Of a DNA stretch of 64,000 nt, positions 32,747-45,204 are shown piece by piece. The notes below the pieces were generated by a model, which did no database searches, was not told the DNA's origin, and saw nothing but the letters and a program-made list of their open reading frames with translations. How positions within the stretch are numbered: the first letter of the stretch is position 1; the number at the start of each line of letters is the position of its first letter. The stretch lies in the NCBI RefSeq assembly GCF_905171765.1, contig NC_053390.1:330992294-331056293 (forward strand), written 5' to 3'. A program made the translations under genes and the position numbers. Source of the stretch: Bufo bufo (Eukaryota; Chordata; Amphibia; Anura; Bufonidae).

Positions 32747-32920
32747 GGGGAGATTTATCAAACTGGTGTAAAGTAGAACTGTCTTAGTTGCCCATAGCAA
32801 CCAATCAGATTCCACCTTTTATTTTCCAAAGGAGCTGTGAAAAATGAAAGGTGGAATCTGATTGGTTGCTAAGGGCAACTAAGACAGTTCTACTTTACAC
32901 CAGTTTGGTAAATCTCCCCC
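32747..32920. repeat. Palindromic element (about 174 bp), 'AACCAATCAGATTCCACC' family
   Basis: GGGGAGATTTATCAAACTGG to CAATCAGATTCCACCTTTTA is inverted almost perfectly in the second half (...AATCTGATTGGTTGCTAAGG, ACCAGTTTGGTAAATCTCCCC). The loop is around CCAAAGGAGCTGTG. No coding capacity. Confidence 0.85.
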
Positions 32921-33383
32921 ACAGTCCTGCCACTTTACAAATTACTAGTCAGACTACACATGGAGTACTGTGTACAGTTCTGGGCTCCTGTGAGCAAGGC
33001 AGACATAGCAGAGCTGGAGAGGGTTCAGAGGAGGGCAACTAAAGTAATAACTGGAATGGGTGGACTACAGTACCCTGAAAGATTATCAAAATTAGGGTTA
33101 TTCCCTTTAGAAAAAAGATGACTAAGGGGAGATCTAATAACTATGTATTAATATATCAGGGGTCAGTACAGAGATCTCTCCCATCATCTATTTATCCCCG
33201 GGACTGTGACGAGGGGACATCCTCTGTGTCTGGAGGAAAGAAGCTTTGTACACAAACATAGAAGAGGATTCTTTACGGTAAGAGCAATGAGACTATGGAA
33301 CTCTCTGCCTGAGGAGGTGGTGATGGTGAGTTCACTAAAAGAGTTCAAGAGGTGCCTGGATGTATTTCTAGAGTGTAATAATA

Positions 33384-34914
33384 CAGTCCTGATCAAAAGT
33401 TTAAGACCACATGAAAAATGGCAAAAAATCATATTTAGCATGGCTGGATCTTAACAAGGTTCCAAGTAGAGCTTCAACATGCAACAAGAAGAAATAGGAG
33501 TGAGAAAACATTTTTTGAGCATTCAATTTAATGAAAACAACGAATAAACCGAAACAGGCTGTTTTTCAGCTGATCAAATGTTTAGGACCACACCTCCAAA
33601 AAAAACTAAACCCCCCCAAAACAGAAATCCAACTTCCAAACATGAACTCAGTAATGAGTAGCTCCGCCGTTATTGTTTATCACTTCAAAAATTTGTTTCG
33701 GCATGCTTGATGCAAGCGTTTCCATGAGGTGAGTGGGAACATTTCCCCGCACAAAGGCCATCTACTGTCTGGAACTGTTGTCCATTTTTGTAAACTTCCC
33801 TTGCCATCCATCCCCAAAGGTTCTCAATTGGATTTAGATCAGGGGAACACACAGGATGGGCCAAAAGAGTGATGTTATTCTCCTGGAAGAAGTCACTTGT
33901 CCTGTGGGCATTGTGTACTGTAGCATTGTCCTGTTGAAAAACCCAGTTGTTACCACACAGACGAGGGCCCTCAGTCATGAGGAATGCTCTCTGCAACATC
34001 TGGACATAGCCAGCAGCCGTTTGACACCCCTGCACTTCCTGAAGCTCCATTGTTCCACTGAAGGAAAAAGCACCCCAGACCATTATGGCGCCTCCTCCAC
34101 TGTGGCGCGTAGAAAATATCTCAGGTGGGATCTGCTTATCATGCCAGTAACGTTGGAAACCATCAGGACCATCAAGGATAAATTTTTTCTCATCAGAGAA
34201 TAAAATTTTTTTCCACCTTTGAATGTCCCATGTTTGGTGCTCTCTTGCAAAGTCCAAACGAGCAGTTCTGTGGCGTTAAAGGAGACGAGGTCTTTGAAGA
34301 CGTTTTTAGTTTTTGAAGCCCTTCAGTCTCAGATGCCGTCTGATGGTTATGAGGCTGCAGTCAGCACCATTAAGGGCCTTAATTTGGGTCGAGGATCGTC
34401 CAGTGTCGTGACGGACAGCCAATTAAATCCTCCGGCTCAGTGCTGATGAAATTTTTTTGGGTCTTCCACTTGACTTTTTTGTTCCATAACCCTCAGGATC
34501 ATTTAAGAAATGCCAAATGACTGTCTTACTGCGTCCCACCTCTGCAGCGATGGCGCGCTGTGAGAGACCCTGCTTATGCAGTTCAACAACCCGACCACGT
34601 TCAAAGGGAGAGTTTTTTTGCCTTTGCCATCACAACGTGTGACTGCCTGACAGAAAATGACAATGAATCCACATCTTTGCACAGATTTGGCCTTTTAAAG
34701 GCATGTGGTCCTAAAATTTTGATCAGCTGAAAAACAGCCTGTTTCAGTTTATTCATTATTTTCAATTAATTGAATGCTCAAAAAATGTTTTGTCTCACTC
34801 TCATTTCTTCTTGTTGCATGTTGAAGCTCTACTTTGAACCTTGTTAAGATCCAACAATGTAAAATATGATTTTCTGCCATTTTTCAAGTGGTCTTAAACT
34901 TTTGATCAGGACTG
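33384..34914 (-). mobile_element. Tc1-like element (DD34E), - strand
   Basis: TIRs begin CAGTCCTGATCAAAAGTTTA and end with its near complement, flanked by TA at 33382-33383 and 34915-34916. Subterminal AATGGCAAAAAATCATATTT is also inverted at the other end. It is inserted in the LINE remnant. Confidence 0.9.
33676..34630 (-). pseudogene. Tc1-like transposase (DD34E), broken
   Basis: From the Met at 34630 (MAKAKKLSL) the frame meets a stop. The +1 frame continues ERGRVVELHKQGLSQRAIAA (HTH), then GRPKKISSALSRRI, stop. From 34257 a 190-aa block is open: [26 protein letters not shown] (first D), [19 protein letters not shown] (second D), [20 protein letters not shown] (E). The second D to E spacing is 34 residues, so DD34E. 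The C-terminus is frameshifted after QQFQTVDGL. At least three lesions; inactive. Confidence 0.85.
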
Positions 34915-35119
34915 TATTAGAGGCTATAGCTAGTAGAGATGGGTCGTTGTTCCAGGGAGTTATTCTGATTGCCTGATTGGAGTCGGGAAGGAATTTTTCC
35001 CTAAAATGAGAAAAATTGGCTTTTACCTCATGAGGGGTTTTGACTTCCTCTGGATCAAATTTGCAGGATAACAGGCTGAACTGGATGGACAGATGTCTTA
35101 CAATCTATGTTGCATCAGA

Positions 35120-36140
35120 ACTATTCTTCCTTTTAATGGCTTTAGTATGAAGTACCTTTAAAATGTCAATACCTATCTCACTTGGTTTGGTCTTTACTAT
35201 AAACAGGCACTTCCTCTCTATGGCAAAGATTCAGTTGAGTATGCTGGGCCATCTTTTTGTTTTCTAGGATTAAGATAAACCTTGTTTTTAAACGGGTTTT
35301 CTCACAAAGACAGATCTTTTACAACGAAGCCAACACAGTGATCAGCACAGGTTCACCTTCTCTCGGTCATGTCTAGGCTGACATTTGCCCTGTAGCTGCA
35401 GGAGAAATATATCATTATATAAATAATTGCCCTGATTGTCATGTAATGCATAGACACACCAGAGCAGGAGGTGCTCGTACCCAGTTGTTCTCTGGCACTT
35501 ATGGAAGGGGTCCTCTGCTCAGGACCCCCCTTAACATCCATATGTCCTAAGACAGGTTCATGTTGTGAGCAACCCCCATGAAATCTAATTTGACAAATCT
35601 AATTCAGCTGTTTAAAAACTACTGTGCCACCCATTCTACCAGCTTGGAATCCAGGGATCTAAACCTGAACCTCATGTTTCCACTTAGGATATATCTGTAG
35701 AATTGTATGGGGACCTCTCAACTGTCCCTCAACAGAAGACTTTGAAGGAATCAATAATAAGGGGTGTTGGATTTCAATGCCAGAGGATACTGGCAGCAAT
35801 TTGCTTCAATTTTTGCCATTGAAATAAACATACATGCTCAGCTAAGCTAAGCGTGCATGTTTATGGAGTGGTCTGGTGAGGTAGCTGTTGCCCAAACAAG
35901 TGTACACCCAACAGCTGTCCTGCAGGTATGGCCATCTTGTCCATGAATTGTAGACACAGTACCCCTTCCAGCCATACATGCTCAAACCAGAGCCAAATCC
36001 ACTAAACCAGCATTTAGGACTTGATTGTAGCAGAGCACAGATACTCTTAGAAGGTGAGAAAACCTTTTATTAAGATGAACCATATTTACTATGTATAAAA
36101 CTCTTTTACTCCCCACACATTTTTAGTGTTGTAAAAAATA
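35120..36140. other. Gene-free stretch
   Basis: Nothing recognised except an ACGGGTTTTCTCACAAAGAC segment near 35294 resembling a MITE end. Confidence 0.5.
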
Positions 36141-36143
36141 CTA

Positions 36144-36720
36144 TGGGGGAGATTTAGCAAAAACCTAGGCTTAGTTGCTCCTACCAACTAGGGATGAGCG
36201 GGTGAAGCATCTAAAGTTGAATCACATAAAACCTTGTTTTAATACTGTACGGAGCGGGTGCTCCGTACAGTATTAGAATGTATTGACTCCGATGAGCTGA
36301 AGTTATTACTTCGTGAAGTCTCACAAGACTTCGTGTAATAACTTTAAAAATAAATTTCTACTGTAAAAAACAGTGGTACCTTGAAACCAAACCCGAGTTC
36401 GATACAAAGGTTTTTTTACAGTAGAAATTAATTTCCAAAGTTATTACACGAAGTCTCGCGAGACTTCACGAAGTAATAACTTTGGCTCATTGGAGCCAAT
36501 ACATTATACTGTTCGGAGTGCCTGCTCCGTGCAGTATTAAAACAAAGTTTTATGTGAATCGACTTCGAAAGAAGCATCCGAAGTCGATTCACTCATCCCT
36601 ACTAGCATCCAATCTGATTTTACCTTTCATTTTTCAGAGCTCCTTTGGAGGTGGAATCTGATTGGTTGCTGGGGGCAGCTAAACCACATTTCCTTTACAC
36701 CAGTTTGATAAATCTCTCCC
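36144..36720. repeat. Palindromic element interrupted by another foldback
   Basis: GGGGGAGATTTAGCAAAAAC and AGTTTGATAAATCTCTCCC are the outer ends, with AGGTGGAATCTGATTGGTTG near the right: the 32747-32920 family. It is split at about 36189 by the element listed next. Confidence 0.75.
36189..36601. mobile_element. Foldback TIR element (TAGGGATGAGC ends)
   Basis: TAGGGATGAGCGGGTGAAGC pairs with the right end ...GATTCACTCATCCCTA, and inner GTGAAGTCTC(A/G)CAAGACTTCG and GTAATAACTTT blocks are inverted around GGTACCTTGAAACC. It is inserted in the palindromic element above. Confidence 0.8.
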
Positions 36721-37451
36721 TATTTAATGTTATGATACTCAAGGTGGGATATTTACTAAGCATGTTGCATCAGAATAAGGGGTAAAATGCGCCAAAAAGA
36801 ATGGCATTTTGATTTGCGCTAAATATATTAACTGTTTTCTCCAGAATGTCCACTATAAAGAATGCATCACTCCAGAATTGAGTTATAATTTTCAAAGTGG
36901 GCGGGTCTATCAAATTGGCGCATATTACGCCTCATTTATCATCCTTCTATCAGGAGAAATGGCTCAAATTGTTGCAGACAATTAAGCCAGCTTATGTGGT
37001 GGTGTTTTGTGTAAAAAGTCGCATTTATGGCAGAAAAACAACTCGTCATGGGAGCAAGTGATAGGTAAGTATTAAAACAGGATGCATTTTTTTTTTTTTT
37101 CTCATTCAACTTTTTATTGAGATTTTCAAGAATTTTATTTCTTTAAAATGACATATGTTGATGTTCAAAGTGCATCTTGTACACAGGAGTACGATAGAAT
37201 ACATAACAACGTGGATGTGTCAACGTGATAAACATGAAACATGTCGGTTAGCTATAGCACTCAAGAAGGAAAAAAAGAAGAAAAAACAAAGCAATAGAAG
37301 AAAAATGAAAAATAAATAATAAAGTAAAAAGGGAAGGGGGAGGGAAAGTGGGGGAGGGAAGGAGGGGGCTTGTTTTCAGGTATGTTAAATCACAATTGAA
37401 CGTTTCGGAACGCCTCTGAGGCACAAAATGTTTCTCATGGACCCCAGGTTT

Positions 37452-40400
37452 TTATGAATCATGTGATGAGTCTGAGGGTGTCACGCTGATGAGATCCTCC
37501 ATTCTCTGGTGGAGAGCGATCTCTTCAAACCATTCCTCCAGTGTACGGGGAGAGGGGGATTTCCAGTGTCTTGGGATAAATGTTTTTGATGCCTGAACCA
37601 TGTATTTTAGAAGTGAGTTTTTATAAGCTGGGATATTCAAGTCAAATACAAATGGTAGGAGGGATTCAGGTAAATTTGGTATAGGAATGCCCAATACCTC
37701 CCGTATAGTCTTATGTACAAAGTTCCAAAATGGGCGCAGGACAGCACAATGCCACCAAATGTGGATCATCGTACCCTCTTCTGTGTGACATCTCCAGCAG
37801 CGATCTGACACTGTTGGGAACCAGTTGTGAAGAAGTACGGGCACCCTGTACCATCTGGAGAGGATTTTATAACTTGTTTCCTGCACCTCAGTGGAAATCA
37901 GCGCTTTGTGGGAGAGAAGGAAACTTCTGTTCCATTGAGAGGTAGTGAGCTGTATGCCCAGGTCTCGTTCCCAAGCTTGGCAAAAAGGAGGGGTGTGTGA
38001 GGAGCGTTGGAGGGCAAGTCATTTATAAATAGTTGAGATATCCCTGAATATCGCTGACAGGGCTATGCACATTTGTTTGAATGTTGAGAGGTGTCTACTT
38101 AGTGTATGAGTCTTGTGTGTTGATGAGTAGAAGTGTTGGAGTTGTAAGTATTCAGAAAAATGTCTGGGTTGAGGGTGCGTGGATTCTAACAGTTGGGCTA
38201 GAGGTTTGAGGGAAGGCCCCGAGGACATGACAAAATCTGAGAGGGCGGGTTTTTGTCCCCTTAAAGGGATTCTGTCACCCCACTAAACTCTTTTTTTTTT
38301 TGGGTACTTATAATCCCTATACTGCGATATATCTATACATTATGCTATTAATCATTTTCGTTCAGTAGATAATGCAAAAAACGTACTTTTATAATATGCA
38401 AATTACCTGTCTACCAGCAAGTAGGGCGGCTACTTGCTGGTAGCAGCCGCAAAAAACTGCCCCCTCCTCTTGTTGATTGACAGGGCCAGCAGCGATCTCC
38501 TCCTCCGGCTGGTCCTGTCTGCATTTCAAAAATCGCGCGCCTGTCTTGATTCGGCGCAGGCGCTCTGAGAGAAGGAGGCTCTTCTCCTCAGCACTCCCTC
38601 AGTGCGCCTGCGCCGATGATGTCACCGAAAGAGAAGACGTCATCGGCGTAGGCGCACTGAGGGAGTGCTGAGGGGCGTTTTTTTGCTGCTGCTACCAGCA
38701 AGTAGCCGCCCTACTTGCTTGTAGACAGGTAATTTGCACATTATAAAAGTACGTTTTTTGCATTATCTACGGAACGAAAATGATTAATAGCATAATGTAT
38801 AGATATATCGCAGTATAGGGATTATATTATACCCCCCCAAAAAAAAAGAGTTTAGTGGGGTGACAGAAGCCCTTTAAGAAAAGGACAAGATAAGTGTCCC
38901 GGCAGGAAACACGGATGGTCAGTGATTGGAGTCAGGGGGCCCTTAGTGTCGATTAGAGAAGTGTGATGGCTTATGGACGCTATTGTTGCAAGCGTGTGAT
39001 GAGCCGTAAAGGATAAGTTAGGGGCGTTAGAGCGTGATGTGCCTGTTAACCAGGGGAGTACCGACAACAAGCAGGTGGAAGAGTCTTGCGTTATATGAAC
39101 CCAGAAGTTGGAAGAATCAACTCGCAGCATATCCAGAAGCCTAGCATATGCATTGGAGTGATAGTACAATCTGCAGTCCGGCAGGCAAACCCCACCCAAC
39201 TCCTTAGAGCGAGTCATTATTTCCCACCTGATCCATGGTTTACCAGGAGACCAGACAAAATGTGTAAAGCAATGACGTATTCGCTACCAGAATTCTGACG
39301 GTATACGGATGGGGATGGTCTGCAGGAGATAAAGCAGATTTGGAAATAAGTTCATTTTTAATATACTGATTCTGCCAAACCAAGAGAAGTCCCGTCGACT
39401 CTAGGACTCTAGTTCCTTCTGGAATTTTTGAAGGAGAGGGGTAAAGTTCATTCTAAAGAGATGTGACAGATCGGCAGAGATCTTCATTCCCTAGTATGTT
39501 ATCCCAGTGGATGGCCAGGCAAATGGGAAAGAAGTTTTGAGAAAAGAGACCAAGGTACAGGGCAGGGAGATATTTAGGGCCTCAGACTTAGTCATGTTGA
39601 TTTTAAAATTGGTCCACTCACCAAAACTGGCTATCTCACGGAGCAAAGACGGTAAGGAAATGTGGGGGTTAGTTATGTAGAGCAGGAGATCATCCGCGAA
39701 GGCCGCACATTTGTGCTCAGTCTCCAATCCTGATCCCTGATCAGATATGTCCGGGTTGGTGCATATGGAGGACATAAGGTGCTTCATAACCAAAGCATAG
39801 AGTAAGGGAGACAGTGGACATCCCTGTCGCGTGCCGTTGTGGATGGAGAAGGGGGAAGAGAGGGTGCCATTGATCTTGACGCGCGCTGAGGGTTGATGGT
39901 ATAAGCTAAGGACTTTTCCCATGAATCCCGGCCCTATTCCCAAACGCGAAAAGGACAGTACAAATAGAGCGCCATGAGATGCGATCAAAGGCTTTCTCAG
40001 AATCAAAAGACAAAATCCTGAGGGTGATGTTGTTTGTTTTTGCATAATGAATGATATCTAATGTTTTCAGAGTATTGTCACGAGCCTCCTGTCCCGGTAC
40101 AAACCCTACCTGGTCAGGATGAATGATTGAGGGTAGAAAAGCATTGAATCTGTTAGCCAGAAATTTGGCAAATATTTTGAAATACACATTTCACTGGCAC
40201 ACACGTGCGGGTCCTTACCAGGCTTAGGGATGACTCCAATATGGGCCTCGGTGGATTGCACTGGGAAGGGATGCTCAGAGGACACCGCATTAAAGACTCG
40301 AAGTAGGAAGGGGGTGAGGGAAGCCAAGAAGGATTTCTAAAACCTGGCTGTGAATCCGTCAGGTCAGGGGCTCTTACCCCCCTGTAAGGATTTGAGAACT

Positions 40401-41715
40401 GCTTGCAATTCCGCTTCGGCAAATGGAGTTTCTAAGCTAGCAGACTGTACTTCAGATAGCTTGGGGATGTGAGGGACGGGGTCAGGGACCTAGTCCTCAT
40501 GCGTTCGAGAGGAACAGGGAAGGTTATATAGTTCTGAATAAAAGGATTGGAAGGATGAGTCAATATCCCCTGTGGTGTGCACCATACGGTCTGCAGGGTT
40601 TTTTACCGCAGGGATGTGAGAAGCGGGTATTTTCCCCCTGAGAGCCCTCGCCAAGAAGCGACCACTCTTGTTTCCGTATTCGTAGAATTTACTACGGCAG
40701 GTTTGAATCATTCGCTTATAAGACGTCGAGCATCCAGACGTGCATTCTGGAAATCACTGAGGGTCGATATAGAAAGTGCTCGCTTGTGGGCGAGTTTAAA
40801 GGAGGCAACCTTTTGTAATGCAATTTTAAGGGTATTTGCTTTCTCCTTTTTGAGACTGGAACCATGTTTAATGAGAACCCCGCACAGGATGCATTTCAGG
40901 GCCTCCCATTGTGTTGGGAGAAAGGTGAGGTCTGCATTATGATCAGAGAGGAAATTGGTTACCGTGTTATTGAGGTCCAAGGCACATACTGTGTCTAGGA
41001 GGAGAGATTCATTTAATCGCCAAGTCAACTCCCGCTTGGACAGGAAAGGGAGGTTTAAGGAGCAAAATACCGGGGCATGGTCTGACCACAAGATGTTGCC
41101 TATTTATGTATAGTCTAGCCATGAGAGAGCAGGTTGTTGGAGAAGAATATAATCAATTCGACTATATGAGGAATGTGGGATTGAGTAAAAAGTATAGTCT
41201 TTGTCTGCAGGATGCTGCAAACGCCATGGGTCGTATAATTGTAGTTGAAGCAATGCTTTTTTAACTTTTTTAATGGCCGAGTAGGAAAGGGAAGCGCGTC
41301 CAGTGGAGTTATCAAGTGTAGGGTCGAGGGTGAGGTTAAGGTCACCACAGAGTATGACAGTTCTGCAGATTAGAGGTAGGGCCTTGTCAACTAGCTCTAA
41401 GATAAATGAAACCTGATTTTGTTTAGGAGCGTAGGCGTTGAGAAGTGTGAATTCTCATCTGCCAATCAGTAGCGAGAAGATCAAGTATCTAGCCCCGGGA
41501 TCAGCAATACAGCCTAGTACCTGATGAGGCAAAGATTTATGAATCGCTATGGGGACCCCCTTTGCTTTATTCACCGGGTTGTTTGCAAAGTGCCAGGTGG
41601 TATAGTGCCATGTGGGATATCAGGGACCTTCTTTGAAGTGTGTTTCTTGGAAACAGGCAATCTGTACCTTTTGGCGGTGGATTGTGTTGAAAGATGCTAT
41701 CTTGAGTGATGTCAT
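37452..41715 (-). pseudogene. L1-like ORF2 (endonuclease, reverse transcriptase), broken
   Basis: - strand frames in order: SLKIASFNTIHRQKVQIACF and QETHFKEGP (APE endonuclease start, 41715-41620); HGDLNLTLDPTL-like text near 41300; WRLNESLLLDTVCALDLN (41000); RPLTDSQPGF-type text near 40350; FLANRFNAFLPSIIHPDQVG and FVPGQEARDNTLK (RT), FDSEKAFDRISW (first catalytic D); SPFSIHNGTRQGCPLSPLLY; CAAFADDLLLYIT (the FADD box, 39690). The C-terminus (37886-37452) has a zinc-like CWRCHTEEGTMIHIWWHC. Many frameshifts and stops occur, plus the MITE insertion. The domain order and RQGCPLSP/FADD motifs identify the L1/Tx1 superfamily. Confidence 0.82.
38261..38877. mobile_element. TTAA-flanked palindromic MITE inside L1
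   Basis: TTAA at 38261-38264 and 38874-38877. AGGGATTCTGTCACCCCACT pairs with AGTGGGGTGACAGAAGCCCT, and the arms continue (CTACTTGCTGGTAG, GCGCCTGCGCCGATGATG) so that nearly the whole 617 bp folds back. Its insertion splits the LINE. Confidence 0.85.
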
Positions 41716-42054
41716 ACCTTTGACAGAGGAAAGAACACAAGGAGCAAGGTGGGGGGGAAGTGGGGGGGAGAAGACATACAGAACAAACAGAAAAAAAAAA
41801 AGTAAGAAAGGAAAAAGGGGTAAATATCTAGCGAGACCAAAAAGGTCTGATGAAGCAGTCACTAGAGACTAACCGATCCCAAGGGAATGCCTCAAACTAT
41901 TGGGGGGAAGTAATAACCAGGAGAAAGTGAGCCAACTACATTCCCTGTTAAAGAAAAATGACATTAGTATGATTACCAACTGCTACAGGAAAGAGAGGCA
42001 GCGAAACATGTTGCCCCATAGGTTAGTAGTCCCAAACAGGAACAGCAGGCCACT

Positions 42055-43046
42055 CTTCAGGTGATGGAATTGGATGGGGATCCACGTCGCTGGCCGGCAG
42101 ATCGTCGCTTGTCTTCTTCCACGAGGAGGTGAGACGGTTATTCCAGGAGCGCCGGAGCTGGTGGTCTGGGAGGATTAAGGACGACTAGGTTGAGTATAGA
42201 CGGCCAGGGACCTAGATCAACTGGCGGCAGATCACAGCAACATGTCCCTTGGGGCCTGCAAAAAGGACAAATGGATAGCCCCACCGATAGGGAATACCCT
42301 GGTCCCTGAGAAGGTCCAGTAGAGGATGCAAGGCAGCTCGCTGTGACAAAGTGTGATGTGAGAGGTCCTGCAACAACGTGATTGGAGACCCTTCATGAGA
42401 CAGGAGAGAAGACTGCCGAGATTTGTTCAGGATTTGCTCCTTGATGACATTAAAGTGGATTCTGCAGATGACATCTCTCGTTTTGGATCCATCTGGGTTA
42501 GGGCGCCGTAGGGCTCTGTGAGCTCTGTCAATTTCTATATGAGAGTTCGGCGGGCGGCCCAGTTTTTTTTTTTTTATATTCCCACAATTGTGTACAGTAG
42601 ATCAGGTGTCGTAATTGATTCTGGGAGGGCCCTAATCCGTATATTGTTACGGCGGCTGCGGTTTTCAATATCATCAAGGTGCTGGTGTAAGGTGTATAAT
42701 TGAGCATCATTAGACTGGACCTTATCTTGAAGGGCCATAACAGTAGCAGACAGAGATGTTTGGTCTTGGACGACAGAAGCAATTCTTGAGTCGAGCACAG
42801 TCAGTTCAGAGCAGACCTGTGTGAATTCCCGCTGGCATTCTTGCAATATGTTGGTGGCAAAATTAGATAGGTCTGCCGTAGAGGGCAGTGAGCAGATAAA
42901 TGCACGCAAGTCTGCCATTGTTGGTGGTCTGGCGTTTTCATTGAATAGATCTGTAGAGGCCAAGAGTCCCCCGGAGTGGGATGAGGTGTGTTTTGAGGCC
43001 GGTGAGGGTATTAAACCGGTCATAACCTCAGGACCAGAGGAGAAGA
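42055..43046 (-). pseudogene. L1-like ORF1, partial
   Basis: The frame reads PTMADLRAFICSLPSTADLS, NILQECQREFTQVCSELTVL, a coiled-coil stretch (DKVQSNDAQLYTLHQHLDDI) and ENRSRRNNIRIRALPE, the conserved junction of coiled coil and RRM in L1 ORF1 proteins. After a frameshift near 42575, RRPNPDGSKTRDVICRIHFN and DLLRDQGIPYRWGYPFVLF continue the C-terminal domain. ORF1 products are trimeric RNA-binding chaperones of the L1 RNP. The 5' end is cut by the LINE truncation. Confidence 0.78.
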
Positions 43047-43593
43047 ATGCATTTATTTTTATCTAATATAAATGAGCTAAAAAATAGGGTTGTCAGTAAA
43101 TTGTCATTCAAGAACAACAAAAAAAAAAAAGAACAAAAACGTCCCGAGTCTGAGACAAAAGTCGCAATTTACCAGTGGAAATGTCACAAATATGTTTCAA
43201 AAGTTGCAACTGTGGTCTGGCAGAGTTAGCTGAAATGGCGCATTTCTGTTAAAAAAAAAATAATCGTACTATTTGGCGTTAAAATGTCACAAATCAAGAT
43301 AAATAGGCGAATAATCAAATTTATATTTTATAAAGTTAGATTTTAAAAGTGGTGTGGACCTTTTGATATATGAGGTGAAACAAATCACCACTTTTGATTT
43401 GTAATGTTAGTATTTTTTTGGTGCAAATTATGCCATTATTGATAAATGTCCCCCAATGAGTTAAACATCTAACAGGCTGCATTTAAAGAGAACCTGTTGC
43501 CACAAAATTCAGTGCAATCTGCAGGCAGCATGTTATAGAGCAGGAAGAGCTTAGCAGATTGATAGTATTGTAGAAAAAAATCAATTACATTTG

Positions 43594-45204
43594 CAGTTGC
43601 AAGAAAAAGTATGTGAACCCTTTGGAATGATATGGATTTCTGCACAAATTGGTCATAAAATGTGATCTGATCTTCACCTAAGTCACAACAATAGACAATC
43701 ACAGTCTGCTTAAACTAATAACACACAAAGAATTAAATGTTACCATGTTTTTATTGAACACACCATGTAAACATTCACAGTGCAGGTGGAAAAAGTATGT
43801 GAACCCTTGGATTTAATAACTGGTTGAACCTCCTTTGACAGCAATAACTTCAACCAAACATTTCCTGTAGTTGCAGATCAGAAGTGCACAACGGTCAGGA
43901 GTAATTCTTGACCATTCCTCTTTACAGAACTGTTTTAGTTAAGCAATATTCTTGGGATGTCTGGTGTGAATTGCTTTCTTGAGGTCATGCCACAGCATCT
44001 CAATCGGGTTGAGGTCAGGACTCTGACTGGGCCACTCCAGAAGGCGTATTTTCTTCTGTTTAAGCCATTCTGTTGTTGATTTATTTCTATGCTTTGGGTC
44101 GTTGTCCTGTTGTAACATCCATCTTCTGTTGAGCTTCAGCAGGCTGACAGATGGCCTTAAGTTCTCCTGCTAAATGTCTTGATAAACTTGGGAATTCATT
44201 TTTCCTTCGATGATAGCAATCCGTCCAGGCCCTGACGCAGCAAAGCGGCCCCAAACCATGATGCCTCCACCACCATATTTCACAGTTGGGATGAGGTTTT
44301 GATGTTGGTGTGCTGTGCCTCTTTTTCTCCACACAGTGTTTTGTGTTTCTTCCAAACAACTCAACTTTGGTTTCATCTGTCCACAGAATATTTTGCTAGT
44401 ACTGCTGTGGAACATCCTGTTCTCTTGTGCAAACTGTAAACATGCAGCAATGCTTTTTTTGGACAGCAGTGGTTTCCTCTGTGGTATCCCCCCAAGAAAT
44501 GCATTCTTGTTTAGTGTTTTACGTATCGTAGATTCGCTAGCAGGGATGTTAGTATATGCCCGAGACATTTGTAAGTCTTTAGCTGACACTCTAGGATTCT
44601 TCTTCACCTCATGAAGCAGTCTGTGCTGTGCTCTTGCAGTCATCTTTACAGAACCGCCACTCCTAGGGAGAGTAGCAGCAGTGCTGAACTTTCTCCATTT
44701 ATAGACAATTTGTCTTACCGTGGACTGATGAACAGCAAGGCTTTTGGAGATACTTTTATAACCCTTTCCAGCTTTATGCAAGTCAACAATTCTTAATCGT
44801 AGGTCTTCTGAGAGCTCTTTTGTGCGAGGCATCATTCACATCAGGAAATGATTCTTGTGAAAGCAAACCCAGAACTGGTATGTGTTTTTTATAGGGCAGG
44901 ACAGCTGTAACAAACACCTCTAATCTCATCTCATTGATTGGACTCCAGTTGGCTGACACCTCACTCCAATTAGCTTTTGGAGATGTCATTAGTCTAGGGG
45001 TTCACATACTTTTTCCACCTGCACTGTGAATGTTTACATGGGGTGTTCAATAAAAACATGGTAATGATTAATTCTTTGTGTGTTATTAGTTTAAGCAGAT
45101 TGTCTATTGTTGTGACTTAGATGAAGATCAGATCACATTTTATGATCAATTTGTGCATAAATCCATACAATTCCAAAGGGTTCACATACTTTTTCTTGCA
45201 ACTG
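43594..45204 (-). mobile_element. Tc1-like element with long IR/DR ends (DD34E type)
   Basis: Ends are about 210-bp inverted repeats. Each carries two direct copies of a site containing AAAAAGTATGTGAACC, one outer (about 43600 / 45180) and one inner (about 43788 / 45000), as in Sleeping Beauty-type elements. TA follows the right end; the left TA is mutated (TG). A second copy begins at 63596. Confidence 0.88.
43813..44835 (-). pseudogene. Tc1-like transposase (IR/DR type), broken
   Basis: The Met at 44835 starts [20 protein letters not shown] with the paired HTH ([20 protein letters not shown]), then [15 protein letters not shown] (GRP-like hinge) and a second HTH. The first Asp region is frameshifted (IFCGQMKPKLSCLEE in place of LWTDETK.EL). 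GGGGIMVWGRFAASGPG is intact. In another frame the DLNPIE block ([15 protein letters not shown]) and KGGSTSY stop are found near 44030 and 43815. The segment carrying the second Asp is deleted or unreadable near 44100. Inactive. Confidence 0.8.

Larger units (their letters stand above)
32925..35110 (+). pseudogene. CR1/L2-like LINE, 3' end, split by a Tc1 element
   Basis: From about 32925 the frame reads [20 protein letters not shown], then [32 protein letters not shown] (in-frame stop) LRGDLITMY. A second block in another frame gives RTRGHPLCLEERSFVHKHRR and MRLWNSLPEEVVMVSSLKEF. 'LExVQRRATKxI ... LGLFxLExRRxRGDLI ... LWNxLPEEVV' is the C-terminal block after the RT of CR1/L2-type LINEs. A Tc1 element (33384-34914) splits it; noncoding 3' sequence resumes at 34917 and fades near 35110. 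It is 5'-truncated and carries stops. Clade assignment within CR1/L2 is tentative. Confidence 0.68.
37090..43046 (-). mobile_element. L1-like LINE, - strand, 5'-truncated in ORF1
   Basis: A T-run at 37087-37100 is the poly(A) tail on the - strand. ATGCATTT flanks both ends (37082-37089 and 43047-43054), an 8-bp target duplication. ORF1 and ORF2 remnants follow the L1 order on the - strand. A TTAA-flanked MITE (38261-38877) is inserted in ORF2. The host sequence on both sides (36722-37081, 43055-43460) looks like two halves of one diverged TIR repeat. Total LINE length without the MITE is about 5.3 kb. Confidence 0.85.

Noticed and set aside
37452..37886. Stand-alone 144-aa protein gene
   Set aside because: It is the C-terminal piece of L1-like ORF2, recognised from the Cys-His motif and its position before the poly(A) tail.
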